Source of the DNA: Treponema sp.
Lineage (GTDB): Bacteria > Spirochaetota > Spirochaetia > Treponematales > Breznakiellaceae
Reading direction: 5' to 3'
Assembly (NCBI GenBank): GCA_031288005.1
Contig: JAITSE010000060.1
Coordinates: forward strand, 1-63,919
DNA: 63,919 nt
A program made the translations under genes and the position numbers. This document shows positions 37,124-46,354 of this stretch, piece after piece; positions within the stretch are counted from its first letter, which is position 1, and every line of letters starts with the position of its first letter. The notes under the pieces are model-generated. The model was given only the letters and a program-made list of their open reading frames with translations. It was not told the origin of the DNA and made no database searches.

Positions 37124-38602
37124 TTAATGCCAGCAATACAAAAGATCCAGGCGCTCCAGGCGGCGATTGTGAACTTCCAGGCGTCTCTTAAAATCCTTAA
37201 AACTTTTATTTTTCCCGGGCGTCCAAAGGGCTTCGGCCAGGGCGCAGAGGCGGGGAAATATCATATACTCCGCAATTTTGGAAGCGCCCACATATTCTGT
37301 CCAAAGAGTACCCTGGGCCCCCAATACGAGGAGCGATTCCTGCCGCGTCATTTCAGGAGAAAGCGGACTAAACTCATACAGAGAAGAGAGAGATTTGACA
37401 AAGGGCCGTCCTGGTTCTTCGAGAGAATCCTTCTGCTGGTAATCAAAGTAGCAGCCCTCACTGTTGGGCGTCATAATAACCGGATGCCCCATTTTTACAG
37501 CCTTGCCGCCTCCTGAGCGGCCCCGCCAGGACATAACGACGAGGTCCCGCGGGATTTTCTTTGCCCCGGCTTCATCGTCAATAATCTCGTCCCAGCCTAT
37601 GGCGGTTTTTCCGCGCTCCTTAAGCATGACGGATAGTTTTGCTGTTATATGAGCCTGCAGGCCGGAGGCTTCTTTTACTTTCCATTCTTGCATTCTTTTC
37701 CGGCATTTTGGACACTCCGCCCATCGTTTGAAGCTGACCTCATCGCCGCCTATATGCACGTATTTTGAGGGAAAAAGAGATGCCAGCGTATCAAATACTG
37801 CCGCGGCCAGGTCCCAAAGGGCGTCGTTCCCGGCGCACAGCACATCGTCAAAAATGCCGAACCTGTCTTCCACCCGGTAGGGGCCGCCGGTACAGCCCAA
37901 TCCTGGATAAGAGGCAAGCGCCGCGGAAGCGTGGCCCGGCAAATCTATCTCGGGAACAATCTCAACATGGCGGGCCGCGGCCCAGGCTGTTATTTCCTTA
38001 ATTTCATCAACAGTGTAAAAGCCGCCGCGGTAGGCCCACGCCCGGGTGTCGTAACGTTTTGAGCCGATCTCAACAAGCAGGGGATATTTTTTTACAGGCA
38101 GCCGCCACCCCTGATCGTCGTTTAGGTGCCAATGAAATTTATTTATATGGTGCATCGAAAGGGCGTCAATTAATTTTTTTATAAATTCAACAGTAAAAAA
38201 ACTGCGCGAACAATCAAGCATTAAGCCGCGCCAGGAAAACTGCGGGCGGTCTTCAATCACGGCGCAGGGGACGCCCCGCTCGTCCATGGTCATGAGGTGC
38301 TGCCGCATAAGCTGGAGTCCGTGATAAGCGCCCGCGGTGTCCGGGGCTTCAATTTCGGCGCCCCCGGGGAGGATTGTCAGTTTGTAACAGCCTTCCCGTT
38401 CTTTTTTGGCCTGGGTCTTTTTAAGCGTGATGACGGCCCCTGGGTCTTCATGCTGAAAAAGCGCTTCCATCTGGCCTGAAAAAACCGCCTTTTCAGATTT
38501 GAAGCACGGGTCTCCCCGGAGCCTGGGCCGGCCCCGGCAGCAAAAAAAACCTTCCCTGGGGCTTACCGACTCAGGCAGCGGAATTACATTTATATTGTTC
38601 AT
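37124..38602 (-). CDS. Glycoside hydrolase family 20 beta-N-acetylhexosaminidase
   Basis: 492 residues from the ATG at 38602 (AAGGAG upstream), no signal peptide, so cytoplasmic. An N-terminal GH20b domain precedes the catalytic barrel; motifs HWHLNDDQGWRL, DLPGHASA and HIGGDEVSF carry the catalytic Asp-Glu pair. Removes terminal GlcNAc or GalNAc from imported oligosaccharides. Convergent with the transporter operon, which may supply its substrate. Confidence 0.93.
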   Translation of the reverse strand: MNNINVIPLPESVSPREGFFCCRGRPRLRGDPCFKSEKAVFSGQMEALFQHEDPGAVITLKKTQAKKEREGCYKLTILPGGAEIEAPDTAGAYHGLQLMRQHLMTMDERGVPCAVIEDRPQFSWRGLMLDCSRSFFTVEFIKKLIDALSMHHINKFHWHLNDDQGWRLPVKKYPLLVEIGSKRYDTRAWAYRGGFYTVDEIKEITAWAAARHVEIVPEIDLPGHASAALASYPGLGCTGGPYRVEDRFGIFDDVLCAGNDALWDLAAAVFDTLASLFPSKYVHIGGDEVSFKRWAECPKCRKRMQEWKVKEASGLQAHITAKLSVMLKERGKTAIGWDEIIDDEAGAKKIPRDLVVMSWRGRSGGGKAVKMGHPVIMTPNSEGCYFDYQQKDSLEEPGRPFVKSLSSLYEFSPLSPEMTRQESLLVLGAQGTLWTEYVGASKIAEYMIFPRLCALAEALWTPGKNKSFKDFKRRLEVHNRRLERLDLLYCWH

Positions 38603-38762
38603 AGTTTCTCCTTCAAAAAACCAAATGGCGGACACTTTTAGTATATTCGCCGCTTTGCGGGGAATCCAGGGGACTTGCCCTCCCCTTCCCCCAAATTGCG
38701 GGTCAAGTTTAGGCGGAAGGACTTCGCTTAAACTTTCCCTGAAAAGCGACTATACTGCGGGC

Positions 38763-39419
38763 ATGACAAATTTTGACATTAGCCTGGATTGGCTTGTCCT
38801 GGTTCCGCCGTCCCGGACGGCAAGGCTTGCGGGAGCCGATCTTGCGCGGATCATCGGCCTGCTCCGGGAACAGGAAGGGCTTCCCCAGGGCGCGGCGCTC
38901 CTGTCTGACGCTTTGCGGGACGCCCCGGACGAAGATGTTCCCATCATTCTGCTTAATTCAGGACAGGGCCGCAATTTTGAAAACGGCTTTTCCTGGCGCC
39001 TGGGAGCGAAGCGGCTGGAAATATTCGGCGCTTCGGAGCGGGGTCTCTGCAACGGGGTCTACGACTTCCTGTCCGCCCTGGGAGTCATCTGGCCTGAGCC
39101 GGGCCGTGAAGACCTGCCGCCCTCCCCCGCTTCAGGGGACGGCGTTTATCCCGTGGAAAACTCCTCGGCTCATCGGCCCTCGGAGACGGATCCCGCAAAA
39201 ACGCGGCGCTTCGTGATGAGCGGAGAAATCCCGCCTGACGAATGGGAAGCCGCTCTGCTCTGGGCTGTCCGCGGGCGCATGGACGAGGTGGTTCTGCCCC
39301 CGCAAGAGGGGGCTTCCTTTTGGGCCTGGATTAGCGGAGCGGCGCGGCGGAGGCGGAAAAGGCTCCGGCGGATGGCAAAGGATTACGCATTGCTAATTGG
39401 ACAGCCTGAGACCCGCTAA
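38763..39419 (+). pseudogene. Truncated DUF4838/GH20-like protein, N-terminal part
   Basis: 218 residues from the ATG at 38763. The N-terminal region with RGLCNGVYDFLSALGVIW matches the alpha/beta domain that precedes catalytic domains in DUF4838 and alpha-glucuronidase-like proteins, where the motif reads GxxxGVYDFLExLGxRW. Family members are much longer, and the text stops at DYALLIGQPETR where a catalytic domain should follow. The break coincides with the beginning of palindromic repeats (39408 on). Likely a 3'-deleted gene; expression as a short protein is not excluded. Confidence 0.55.
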
Positions 39420-39772
39420 AGCGGTCTCCTGGAGTTTTGCGAACTGCGGTTCTACGAACCGATGGGTCGCAAAACTCCCCGCACGTCTTTTGGGGGCTGG
39501 TTCTACGGGGGCTGTCCCCCGGGCTGGTCTAAGCGCCGGGAAAAGAATTCTACAGGCCGGATAAAGACCGTTACGCATATTGGAGAGACCGTTACATGTA
39601 TTGGAAAGCCTGCGTCCCTGCGGGCCGCTTGGAGTTTTTTGAACTGTTTGTGACTGTGAACCTTTTTGGAGGCAAAAAACTCCCCGCACTTCTTTTGGGG
39701 GCTGGTTCTACGGGGTCTGTCCCCCGGGCTGGTCTAAGTGCCGGGAAGAGTTCAAAAACGGAGCTTTTGGAG
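39408..39772. repeat. Palindromes and 72-bp direct repeat behind the truncated gene
   Basis: The gap holds a strong hairpin, GGAGTTTTGCGA (39431-39442) pairing perfectly with TCGCAAAACTCC (39467-39478), with CGGTTC-TAC-GAACCG (39447-39461) nested inside. A 72-base sequence starting AAAACTCCCCGCAC occurs at 39471-39542 and again at 39676-39747 with few differences. GAGACC...GGTCTC precedes it (39408-39428). No gene is supported here. Confidence 0.9.
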
Positions 39773-40558
39773 TTAAGCCGCAATGATAAGTTCAATGCCG
39801 GCGCTTAAAATAAAGTCCCTGTACTCAGGCGGAATCCCCGAATCCGTAATCACAGCCTGAAAATCGCTTAAATCAGCCATATAAGCCGAACAGACCTTGT
39901 CGAACTTGAAAGAATCAATCAAAAGAATACTCGTCATGCTGTACTTTATGGCGGCCCGCTTTGTTTCTATCTCGTAATGAAAGGGAGTCGTGATCCCCAG
40001 GTTCATGTGAAAACCCCCGGCGGAAATAAAAGCTCTGGACGCCCTGCTGTTTTTTATAATATCCAGGCCCTGATTGTTCTCGAACATCCGGGTTTCGGGG
40101 TGATAAATCCCGCCCTGGACAAGAATCTTGTGCCGGCTCTGGCGGATCAGCTCTTCAATCACGTTCAGGGACCAGGAAATCAGCGTTAAGTTGCGGCTCC
40201 CAGGAAGCTCGCGGGCAAGATAATAAATGGTAGTGCCGGAATCGAGCATCACTGTTTCCTGGGGAAGCGGCAGGGCCGCGGCTTCTTTCGCTATGAGGGT
40301 CTTTTCTTCCTTGTGAAGCATGGCCTGCTGCTGAAGATAGTAATTATCCGGGTGCGGGTCCTCCTCAAAAAACTGCGGGTTTATCACCGCGCCGCCGCGG
40401 TAAAACTGAACCGCCCCCTGCTCCGCAAGAAATTCCAGGTCGCGCCGAATCGTCATGGCCGAAACCTTGTGGGCCTCAGACAAAGCCCCGATGCTCAGAA
40501 CATTGCCGTCCTTGAGGGAGGCCAGTATCTTTTCCCGCCGGGTGGCTATTTTTTCCAT
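39773..40558 (-). CDS. DeoR-family transcriptional regulator
   Basis: 261 residues from the ATG at 40558. The frame opens further to 40609, but the promoter's predicted start (about 40603) lies inside that extension, so the inner start with a GGCGGA ribosome site is preferred. The N-terminal helix-turn-helix is SIGALSEAHKVSAMTIRRDL; the C-terminal sugar-phosphate sensing domain has MLDSGTTIYYLARELPG and FISAGGFHMNLGIT. Such repressors respond to phosphorylated sugars. Divergent from the SDR-deoC-kinase-transporter operon, which it most likely controls. Confidence 0.92.
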   Translation of the reverse strand: MEKIATRREKILASLKDGNVLSIGALSEAHKVSAMTIRRDLEFLAEQGAVQFYRGGAVINPQFFEEDPHPDNYYLQQQAMLHKEEKTLIAKEAAALPLPQETVMLDSGTTIYYLARELPGSRNLTLISWSLNVIEELIRQSRHKILVQGGIYHPETRMFENNQGLDIIKNSRASRAFISAGGFHMNLGITTPFHYEIETKRAAIKYSMTSILLIDSFKFDKVCSAYMADLSDFQAVITDSGIPPEYRDFILSAGIELIIAA

Positions 40559-40609
40559 TCGTTTTTCCGCCGCTCTTCCGCCGGCGCCTCCTTTTGTTAA
40601 GTCCATCAC

Positions 40610-40639
40610 ATTCTAACATCAAATATAACATTTTGTCAA
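40610..40639 (-). promoter_or_regulatory. Promoter of the DeoR-type regulator
   Basis: On the minus strand TTGACA (40634-40639) and TAGAAT (40610-40615) are separated by 18 bases, a strong promoter. Several ATGTT/AACAT half-sites overlap it, suggesting autorepression. Confidence 0.7.
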
Positions 40640-40680
40640 GCATTTTTTGGGAAAAATTATAAATATTTTCATAAAATCCG

Positions 40681-40709
40681 TTGACAATGTTCTGTTCGTA
40701 ACATATTAT
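40681..40709 (+). promoter_or_regulatory. Promoter/operator of the sugar operon
   Basis: TTGACA (40681-40686) and TATTAT (40704-40709) are separated by 17 bases. The spacer is bounded by an inverted repeat ATGTT...AACAT, and related half-sites lie at the divergent promoter; this is a likely binding site for the adjacent DeoR-family repressor. AGGA precedes the first ATG. Confidence 0.75.
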
Positions 40710-40728
40710 GATTATCAAGGACTAACAA

Positions 40729-41484
40729 ATGAGAAAAGACAGATTTACAGGCAAAACCGCGCTCATTACCGGCGCGGCTCAGGGCATGGGCTATCAGCTT
40801 GCCCTGGACATGGCGGACGAGGGCGCGAACGTTGTCGTAACCGATATTGACGGGAACGCTCTCAATCAGGCGGGGGAAGTTCTAAAAAAACTGGGCGCCC
40901 AGTATCTGACGCTAAAATGCGACGTTTCCTGCCGGGGGCAGGTGGAGGAAGCTATTGACAGGACCCTGGAGGAATACGGCGGGCTGGATATTCTGGTCAA
41001 CAACGCGGGGCTCCTGAAATCTTTTTCGATAGAAGATACCACCGACGAGCTTATTGACGCGACGGTGAATATAAACATCAAGGGCGTGCTTTACGCAATC
41101 CGCAAAGCCGTCCCGGTTATGAAAAAACAGCGCTACGGGCGCATTATCAATGTGGCTTCCATTACCGGCAAGAACGGGGACAACAGCACCAGTTTCGTTT
41201 ACGGCGCGTCCAAGGGCGCGGTGATAAGCCTGACCCGCTCCGTGGCCAGGCAGATCGGGCCCTTCGGCATTACCTGCAACGCCATTGCCCCCCATGCGGT
41301 TATGACAAAAATGATGGAATACTGGGATGACGCAAAAAAAGCGGAGGCCGCGGCCAAAATCCCGGTAAGGCGGCTCGGCACGCTTAAGGATATGTCGGCC
41401 CTGATGATGTACCTCGCTTCTGACGAGGCGGGCTTTGTAAACGGCGAAACCGTCAATATTAACGGCGGATATTACATGGATTAA
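40729..41484 (+). CDS. Short-chain dehydrogenase/reductase (SDR)
   Basis: 251 residues. The NAD(P) site is TGAAQGMG, followed by an Asp at the end of beta-2 (VVVTDID), suggesting NAD preference; NNAG and the catalytic Ser (VASITG) and Tyr-Lys (YGASKGA) are in place. Classical SDR length. First gene of the operon; likely oxidises a polyol or sugar alcohol, or reduces a keto-sugar, before phosphorylation. Substrate unknown. Confidence 0.93.
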   Translation: MRKDRFTGKTALITGAAQGMGYQLALDMADEGANVVVTDIDGNALNQAGEVLKKLGAQYLTLKCDVSCRGQVEEAIDRTLEEYGGLDILVNNAGLLKSFSIEDTTDELIDATVNINIKGVLYAIRKAVPVMKKQRYGRIINVASITGKNGDNSTSFVYGASKGAVISLTRSVARQIGPFGITCNAIAPHAVMTKMMEYWDDAKKAEAAAKIPVRRLGTLKDMSALMMYLASDEAGFVNGETVNINGGYYMD

Positions 41485-41492
41485 AATCTTAG

Positions 41493-41570
41493 ACTGAAAG
41501 TCCAAAATTGAAGGTTCGAGACCTCCAATCCAAAACTGAAAGTCCAAGATTGAAGGTTCGAGACCTTCAA
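41493..41570. repeat. Tandem 42-base repeat with hairpin between SDR and deoC
   Basis: Two copies of ACTGAAAGTCCAA...GGTTCGAGACC with a 42-base period. The second copy ends in a perfect hairpin, ATTGAAGGT-TCGAG-ACCTTCAAT (41548-41570), just before the deoC ribosome site. It may affect message stability or internal translation. Not a tRNA despite the GGTTCGA string. Confidence 0.75.
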
Positions 41571-41585
41571 TATAGGAGTAAAGAG

Positions 41586-42278
41586 ATGTCGGATGCTCAT
41601 AACGGTTTAACTTATAAAAATTTGGCGAAATATATTGATCATACGCTGCTTAAGGCCGAAGCCGGGCCTGCGGATATCGACAGGCTCTGCGATGAGGCGG
41701 AACAGTACGGCTTTTTTTCCGTGTGCGTAAACGGCGTTTATGTTTCAAGGTGCGCCGCAAACCTCAAAGGAACGGACGTGAAGGTCTGCGCTGTCGCGGG
41801 CTTTCCCCTGGGCGCAATGTGCGGCAGGGCAAAGGCTTACGAAGCCGGCGCGGCCGTGGAAGACGGGGCCGGTGAAATCGATATGGTGATGAACATCGGA
41901 GCCTTAAAGTCAGGCGAGCTTAAAGTTGTGGAAGACGATATGGCGGCGCTCAGAAAAGTCTGCTCAGGAGGAGTCCTGCTCAAGGTGATTATCGAGACCT
42001 GCCTTCTCACAACAGATGAAATTGTCCTTGCCTGCCGCATAGCGAAAAACTCAGGCCTTGATTTTGTAAAGACTTCTACCGGTTTTTCCAGCGCCGGGGC
42101 AACGCCTGAGCACGTAGCGCTCATGCGTAAAACTGTCGGCCCGGCCATGGGCGTCAAGGCAGCGGGAGGAGTGCGCTCCTTCAGCGACGCCGCGGCTATG
42201 ATAAACGCCGGGGCTTCCAGGCTGGGTACGTCGGGAGGAGTCAATATCCTCAAGGGACAGGCGGTAAAGGGGTACTAG
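41586..42278 (+). CDS. deoC: Deoxyribose-phosphate aldolase
   Basis: 230 residues from the ATG at 41586 with GGAG upstream. KYIDHTLLKAEA, EIDMVMNIGALKSG, the Schiff-base Lys in FVKTSTGFSSAGAT and the second Lys in GVKAAGGVRS are all DeoC features. Catalyses cleavage of 2-deoxyribose-5-phosphate to acetaldehyde and glyceraldehyde-3-phosphate. Set in a kinase and sugar-transporter operon, so the donor is more likely an imported sugar than nucleosides. Confidence 0.95.
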   Translation: MSDAHNGLTYKNLAKYIDHTLLKAEAGPADIDRLCDEAEQYGFFSVCVNGVYVSRCAANLKGTDVKVCAVAGFPLGAMCGRAKAYEAGAAVEDGAGEIDMVMNIGALKSGELKVVEDDMAALRKVCSGGVLLKVIIETCLLTTDEIVLACRIAKNSGLDFVKTSTGFSSAGATPEHVALMRKTVGPAMGVKAAGGVRSFSDAAAMINAGASRLGTSGGVNILKGQAVKGY

Positions 42279-42283
42279 ATCAC

Positions 42284-43804
42284 ATGAGCTGTTTTATGGG
42301 CATTGATATTGGAACCCAGGGCGTCAGGTGCTGCGTGGCTGACGGCGAAGGGCGGCTTTTGTCGGCCCGGGAAGAAAAATATCCGTCCTTTTATCCCAGG
42401 CCGGGTTATGCCGAACAGTCCCCTGAAGACTGGATACGCTGCCTTGAAAAAGCCGTATCCGGCTGCCGGGAGCAGGTGAAAGACCGCTTCGCCGAAATTT
42501 CAGGCGTCGCTGTTTGTTCCACTTCTTCAACGGTAGTGCCGGTAGGCAAAGACGGCGCTCCCCTTTCCAACGCGATACTGTGGATGGATAACCGCGCCGC
42601 GGAGCAGGCGGAAAAAATCAACAGCACGGGACACGAAATCCTGAAACACTGCGGCGGGAAAGTTTCCGTGGAATGGCTTGTTCCCAAAATGATGTGGCTG
42701 CGGGACAGGCAGCCGGATCTTTTCGCGGAGGCCCGGCATATTGTGGAGGCCCAGGATTATATAAATCACTATCTTACCGGGGTCTGGGCCGCGTCAGCCT
42801 GCCAGGCCGCGTGCAAAGCAAATTACGTGGAAGATGAGGGCGGCTTCAACGCCGCTTTTTTTGACGAAATCGGTTTTCCAGAATTTTTTGACAAGGCCGT
42901 AAGCTCCGTTCTCAACGAAGCGGAGCCGGTCGGGAAAATTACGAAAGAAACAGCGGAAAGACTTGGCCTGCCCGAGAGCGCCGTTGTATATCAGGGCGGG
43001 GTGGACGCCCATGTCAATATGATAGGGCTTGGGCTGTGCAGGTCAGGCGAAACGGGCCTCGTGATGGGAAGCAGCTTTGTTCATCTGGCCCTGACGGATA
43101 AGCCTTTTTTCGGCGGCGGCATTTGGGGGCCATACAAAAACGCGGTAGTTCCGGGAAAATACTGCCTCGAAGGCGGCCAGGTTTCAGCCGGATCAATCGT
43201 CAAATGGTTCATCAACGAATTCGGCGTAAGCGCGGAAAATCCCTTTGAATTTCTCGGCGCCGGGGCCGCAAAACTGCCCAGGGGAAACGACGGCCTTTTG
43301 CTGCTGGATTTTTTTCAGGGCAACCGCACCCCATACAAGGATTCAAACGCGAAAGGCGCTTACTACGGCCTGACTCTCGCCCACACCAGGTTCCATATGT
43401 ACCGGGCCATTCTCGAAGGCGTCGCTTTCGGCACCCGCAATATCCTGGAAACCATCGAAAAGGGCGCGGGCGCAATTAAAGAACTCAGAGGCTGCGGCGG
43501 CGCGGCCCGCAACGAACTTTGGCTCAAGATTATTTCAGACGTCACCGGAAAACAAATAGTGTTGACGGAAAATTCTGACTGCGCCGGAATACTCGGAGGC
43601 GCGATCATCGCCGCCGTGGGCAGCGGTTTCTACAAAAATTTTGAAAGCGCCTGCGGCGCAATGACAAAAATAACAAGGGTCGTTGATCCGGACATGGCGG
43701 GACACAAGGAGTATTTCGCTTTTTATCAAAGATACCTGCGGCTTTATCAAAGCACCAGGCGGCTTAACGCACAGCATGAGGAGCTTTTGTTATCAAATGC
43801 CTGA
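42284..43804 (+). CDS. FGGY-family carbohydrate kinase
   Basis: 506 residues. N-terminal FMGIDIGTQGVRC phosphate-binding loop, NAILWMDNRA substrate-side motif, YQGGVDAHVNMIGLGL and the C-terminal GCGGAARNELWLKIISDVTG. The family phosphorylates xylulose, ribulose, glycerol, erythritol and others; the substrate here is not readable. The end overlaps the following ATPase gene by eight bases. Together with deoC and the SDR it probably yields a phosphorylated sugar cleaved by the aldolase. Confidence 0.92.
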   Translation: MSCFMGIDIGTQGVRCCVADGEGRLLSAREEKYPSFYPRPGYAEQSPEDWIRCLEKAVSGCREQVKDRFAEISGVAVCSTSSTVVPVGKDGAPLSNAILWMDNRAAEQAEKINSTGHEILKHCGGKVSVEWLVPKMMWLRDRQPDLFAEARHIVEAQDYINHYLTGVWAASACQAACKANYVEDEGGFNAAFFDEIGFPEFFDKAVSSVLNEAEPVGKITKETAERLGLPESAVVYQGGVDAHVNMIGLGLCRSGETGLVMGSSFVHLALTDKPFFGGGIWGPYKNAVVPGKYCLEGGQVSAGSIVKWFINEFGVSAENPFEFLGAGAAKLPRGNDGLLLLDFFQGNRTPYKDSNAKGAYYGLTLAHTRFHMYRAILEGVAFGTRNILETIEKGAGAIKELRGCGGAARNELWLKIISDVTGKQIVLTENSDCAGILGGAIIAAVGSGFYKNFESACGAMTKITRVVDPDMAGHKEYFAFYQRYLRLYQSTRRLNAQHEELLLSNA

Positions 43805-45284
43805 ATCAATATTGGCAATGAAACATATCAATAAATCATTCCCCGGCGTCAGGGTTTTGGAAGACGTAAATCTTTCGGTTCACCGGGGTGAAGTTCACTG
43901 CCTTATCGGAGCGAACGGCGCGGGTAAATCAACCCTGATGAAAATACTGGCGGGGGCTTACCAGCGGGACGGGGGGGAGATCATCTTTAACGGCGAATCT
44001 ATAAAAGAGGCAAGCCCAATTCTAACCAGAAAAAAAGGCATCTCCGTGGTTTATCAGGAACTTTCCCTGGTGAACGAACTTACAGTCGCCGAAAATATTC
44101 TGCTGAATAATCTTCCTGGAAAAAATTTTAAAATCGACTGGCGGACAGCTGCCAGGCTTGCCGGACAGTATATAGATCAGCTCAGCGTTGCTATTAATCC
44201 AAAAATGCCGGCGGGGGAGCTTTCCATCGGTTCAAGGCAGCTTGTGGAGATAATGAAATGTCTTGCAGCGAATTCAAAACTTATTGTTATGGATGAACCT
44301 TCGGCGACTCTTTCAAAAGATGAGTTCAATACGCTTATGAGGATCATAAACGCCCTGCGGCGGCAGGACATCACAATTATTTATATTTCCCACAGGCTTG
44401 AAGAACTCTTTGCCATAGGAGACAGGGTAAGCGTCCTCAAAGACGGGAAAAACGTTATTACAAAAAACATCAGCGAAACGAATATTGATGAGCTTGTGGA
44501 ATACATGATCGGGTATAAACTTACGGCAAACCCCCGCAAGAGCGGCGGCGAAGAGCGAACAGACAGCCTGCTTGAAGCCCGGCATTTTGTAACGGCCAAG
44601 CTTAAAGACGTTTCCATTAACCTACACGAAAAAGAAATAGTGGGGCTTTACGGGCTTGTCGGTTCCGGGAGAACAGAATTCCTGCGGGCGGTTTACGGGG
44701 TAGACAGGCTCCAAAGCGGGGAGCTTTATATATGCGGAAAGAAAAGCGCCACGCGGAGCGCCCGGCGGTCAATCAAAAACGGCATCGGAATGCTTCCTGA
44801 AAACAGAAAAATGCAGGGCCTCGTACTTAAGCTGCCGGTCTGGCAGAATATCTGCATGGTGGCCCTGAAAAAATTCCGTGGGCGGACGGGCTTAAATTAC
44901 AGGCGGATACGGGAAGAAAGCAGGCGCTATATCAGGGATCTCGACATTAAAACTCCCAGCGAAATGTTCCAGACAGTGTATCTTTCCGGGGGAAACCAGC
45001 AAAAAATAATTCTCGCAAAATGGCTGATGCAAAATTCCAAAGTGCTTTTGGTTGACGAACCAACCCAGGGAATTGATGTCAAAGCGAAAAGCGAAATATA
45101 CAAAATATTGAGACAGACGGCGGATCAGGGCCACGGAATCATCATGGCGTCTGGTGAACTTGAGGAACTCACAAATATTTGCGACAGAATTTTTGTTATG
45201 TTTCAGGGTCGTATAGCCGCGGAATTTGAAAAAAAAGAGTTCGAGGATTCCGTTATTCTACAGTATGCTGTCGCAGGAAAGTAG
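43797..45284 (+). CDS. Sugar ABC transporter ATPase, RbsA type
   Basis: 495 residues from the ATG at 43797 (GAGGAG upstream). Two fused nucleotide-binding domains: domain 1 with GANGAGKSTLMKIL, signature LSIGSRQ and VMDEPSATLS; domain 2 with degenerate Walker A GLVGSGRTEFLRA, signature LSGGNQQK and LLVDEPTQGID. The double-domain form is typical of ribose/xylose-type importers. Works with the next two genes. Confidence 0.95.
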   Translation: MPESILAMKHINKSFPGVRVLEDVNLSVHRGEVHCLIGANGAGKSTLMKILAGAYQRDGGEIIFNGESIKEASPILTRKKGISVVYQELSLVNELTVAENILLNNLPGKNFKIDWRTAARLAGQYIDQLSVAINPKMPAGELSIGSRQLVEIMKCLAANSKLIVMDEPSATLSKDEFNTLMRIINALRRQDITIIYISHRLEELFAIGDRVSVLKDGKNVITKNISETNIDELVEYMIGYKLTANPRKSGGEERTDSLLEARHFVTAKLKDVSINLHEKEIVGLYGLVGSGRTEFLRAVYGVDRLQSGELYICGKKSATRSARRSIKNGIGMLPENRKMQGLVLKLPVWQNICMVALKKFRGRTGLNYRRIREESRRYIRDLDIKTPSEMFQTVYLSGGNQQKIILAKWLMQNSKVLLVDEPTQGIDVKAKSEIYKILRQTADQGHGIIMASGELEELTNICDRIFVMFQGRIAAEFEKKEFEDSVILQYAVAGK

Positions 45285-45297
45285 CAGAGGTTACTAT

Positions 45298-46305
45298 ATG
45301 AAACTATTTAACATAGACAGCAGTGGACGCTTTGACATTGTGAATTTCTTCAAAAAGTACAGCGTTCTTATTCTTCTCGTTTTTTTTATTTTGGCGGCTT
45401 CATTGGTTTCGGATAATTTCTTTTCCCTTTCCAATTTTCTTAATATACTCCAGTCCTATGCGGCGCCTGGCGTAATAGCCATAGGAATGACTTTCACCAT
45501 TCTGTCCAGCGGGACAGATCTTTCCGTCGGCTCCTTTGCCGCCCTTGGCGGAATGGTCTCGGCCCTTCTCTTAAGCCGGGATCTCCCCGTTGGGGCCTGC
45601 GTAGCGGCGGCGGTTATTATTGGAGGACTCCTGGGAACGGTTAACGGGGTGATTATTACTTTTTTTAATATGACTCCATTCATTGTATCCCTTGCGACCA
45701 TGGTGTCGATTCGGGGTCTCGCCATGCTGACAACCGACGGCAAGGTTATTTCCGGTCTGGCCCGGCTTGGCGATGACGGCTCCGCCGGGGCGCTGTTCTG
45801 CTTTCTAGGCGGCGGCAGCATAACTATCGGCGATGTCAGAATCCCGGCGGCGGGCGTAACGTGGATTTTGCTGACCATAATTTCGGCCTATGTGCTGCGG
45901 TATACAATGTTTGGACGGGGGCTTTACGCCATAGGCGGCAACCGGGAAGCAGCGATGCTGTCGGGAATGAGAGTAAAACTTTACAACACCCTTGCATGGA
46001 CCGTGTCTGGAATAACCGCGGCTTATGCGGGCGTAATGCTCACATCATGGCTTACCGTCGCGCAGCCTACTCTGGCGTCCGGTTTCGAGCTTGACGCCAT
46101 AGCAGCGACGGTTATCGGAGGAACGGCGATGTCCGGGGGTAAAGGCGGCGTCGCCGGTACTTTTGCCGGTGTTCTTATTCTCGCGATAATTACAAACCTT
46201 TTCAACCTGGTAGGACTGCCATCCTACTATCAGCAGATTTTCAAAGGGATAATTATTATATCCGCCCTGCTGCTGAACCAGTTTGTATCACGGGAAAATA
46301 ATTAA
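45298..46305 (+). CDS. Sugar ABC transporter permease, RbsC type
   Basis: 335 residues from the ATG at 45298, 13 bases after the ATPase gene. About eight or more membrane helices; SSGTDLSVGSFAALGGM and GRGLYAIGGNREAAMLSGM are the family signatures. Forms the channel of the importer. Confidence 0.95.
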   Translation: MKLFNIDSSGRFDIVNFFKKYSVLILLVFFILAASLVSDNFFSLSNFLNILQSYAAPGVIAIGMTFTILSSGTDLSVGSFAALGGMVSALLLSRDLPVGACVAAAVIIGGLLGTVNGVIITFFNMTPFIVSLATMVSIRGLAMLTTDGKVISGLARLGDDGSAGALFCFLGGGSITIGDVRIPAAGVTWILLTIISAYVLRYTMFGRGLYAIGGNREAAMLSGMRVKLYNTLAWTVSGITAAYAGVMLTSWLTVAQPTLASGFELDAIAATVIGGTAMSGGKGGVAGTFAGVLILAIITNLFNLVGLPSYYQQIFKGIIIISALLLNQFVSRENN

Positions 46306-46354
46306 GACTTTGCGGCATAAGCTGTAAAAAAATATTTCCAGGAGGAAAATAATT

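Noticed and set aside
39462..39808. Short ORFs in the repeat gap before the DeoR-type gene
   Set aside because: They encode the 72-base direct repeat twice (PALRPARGT-like peptides) and have no start signals.
41550..41570. tRNA gene suggested by GGTTCGAGACC
   Set aside because: No acceptor, D or anticodon stems can be built around it; it is the loop of a simple hairpin in a tandem repeat.
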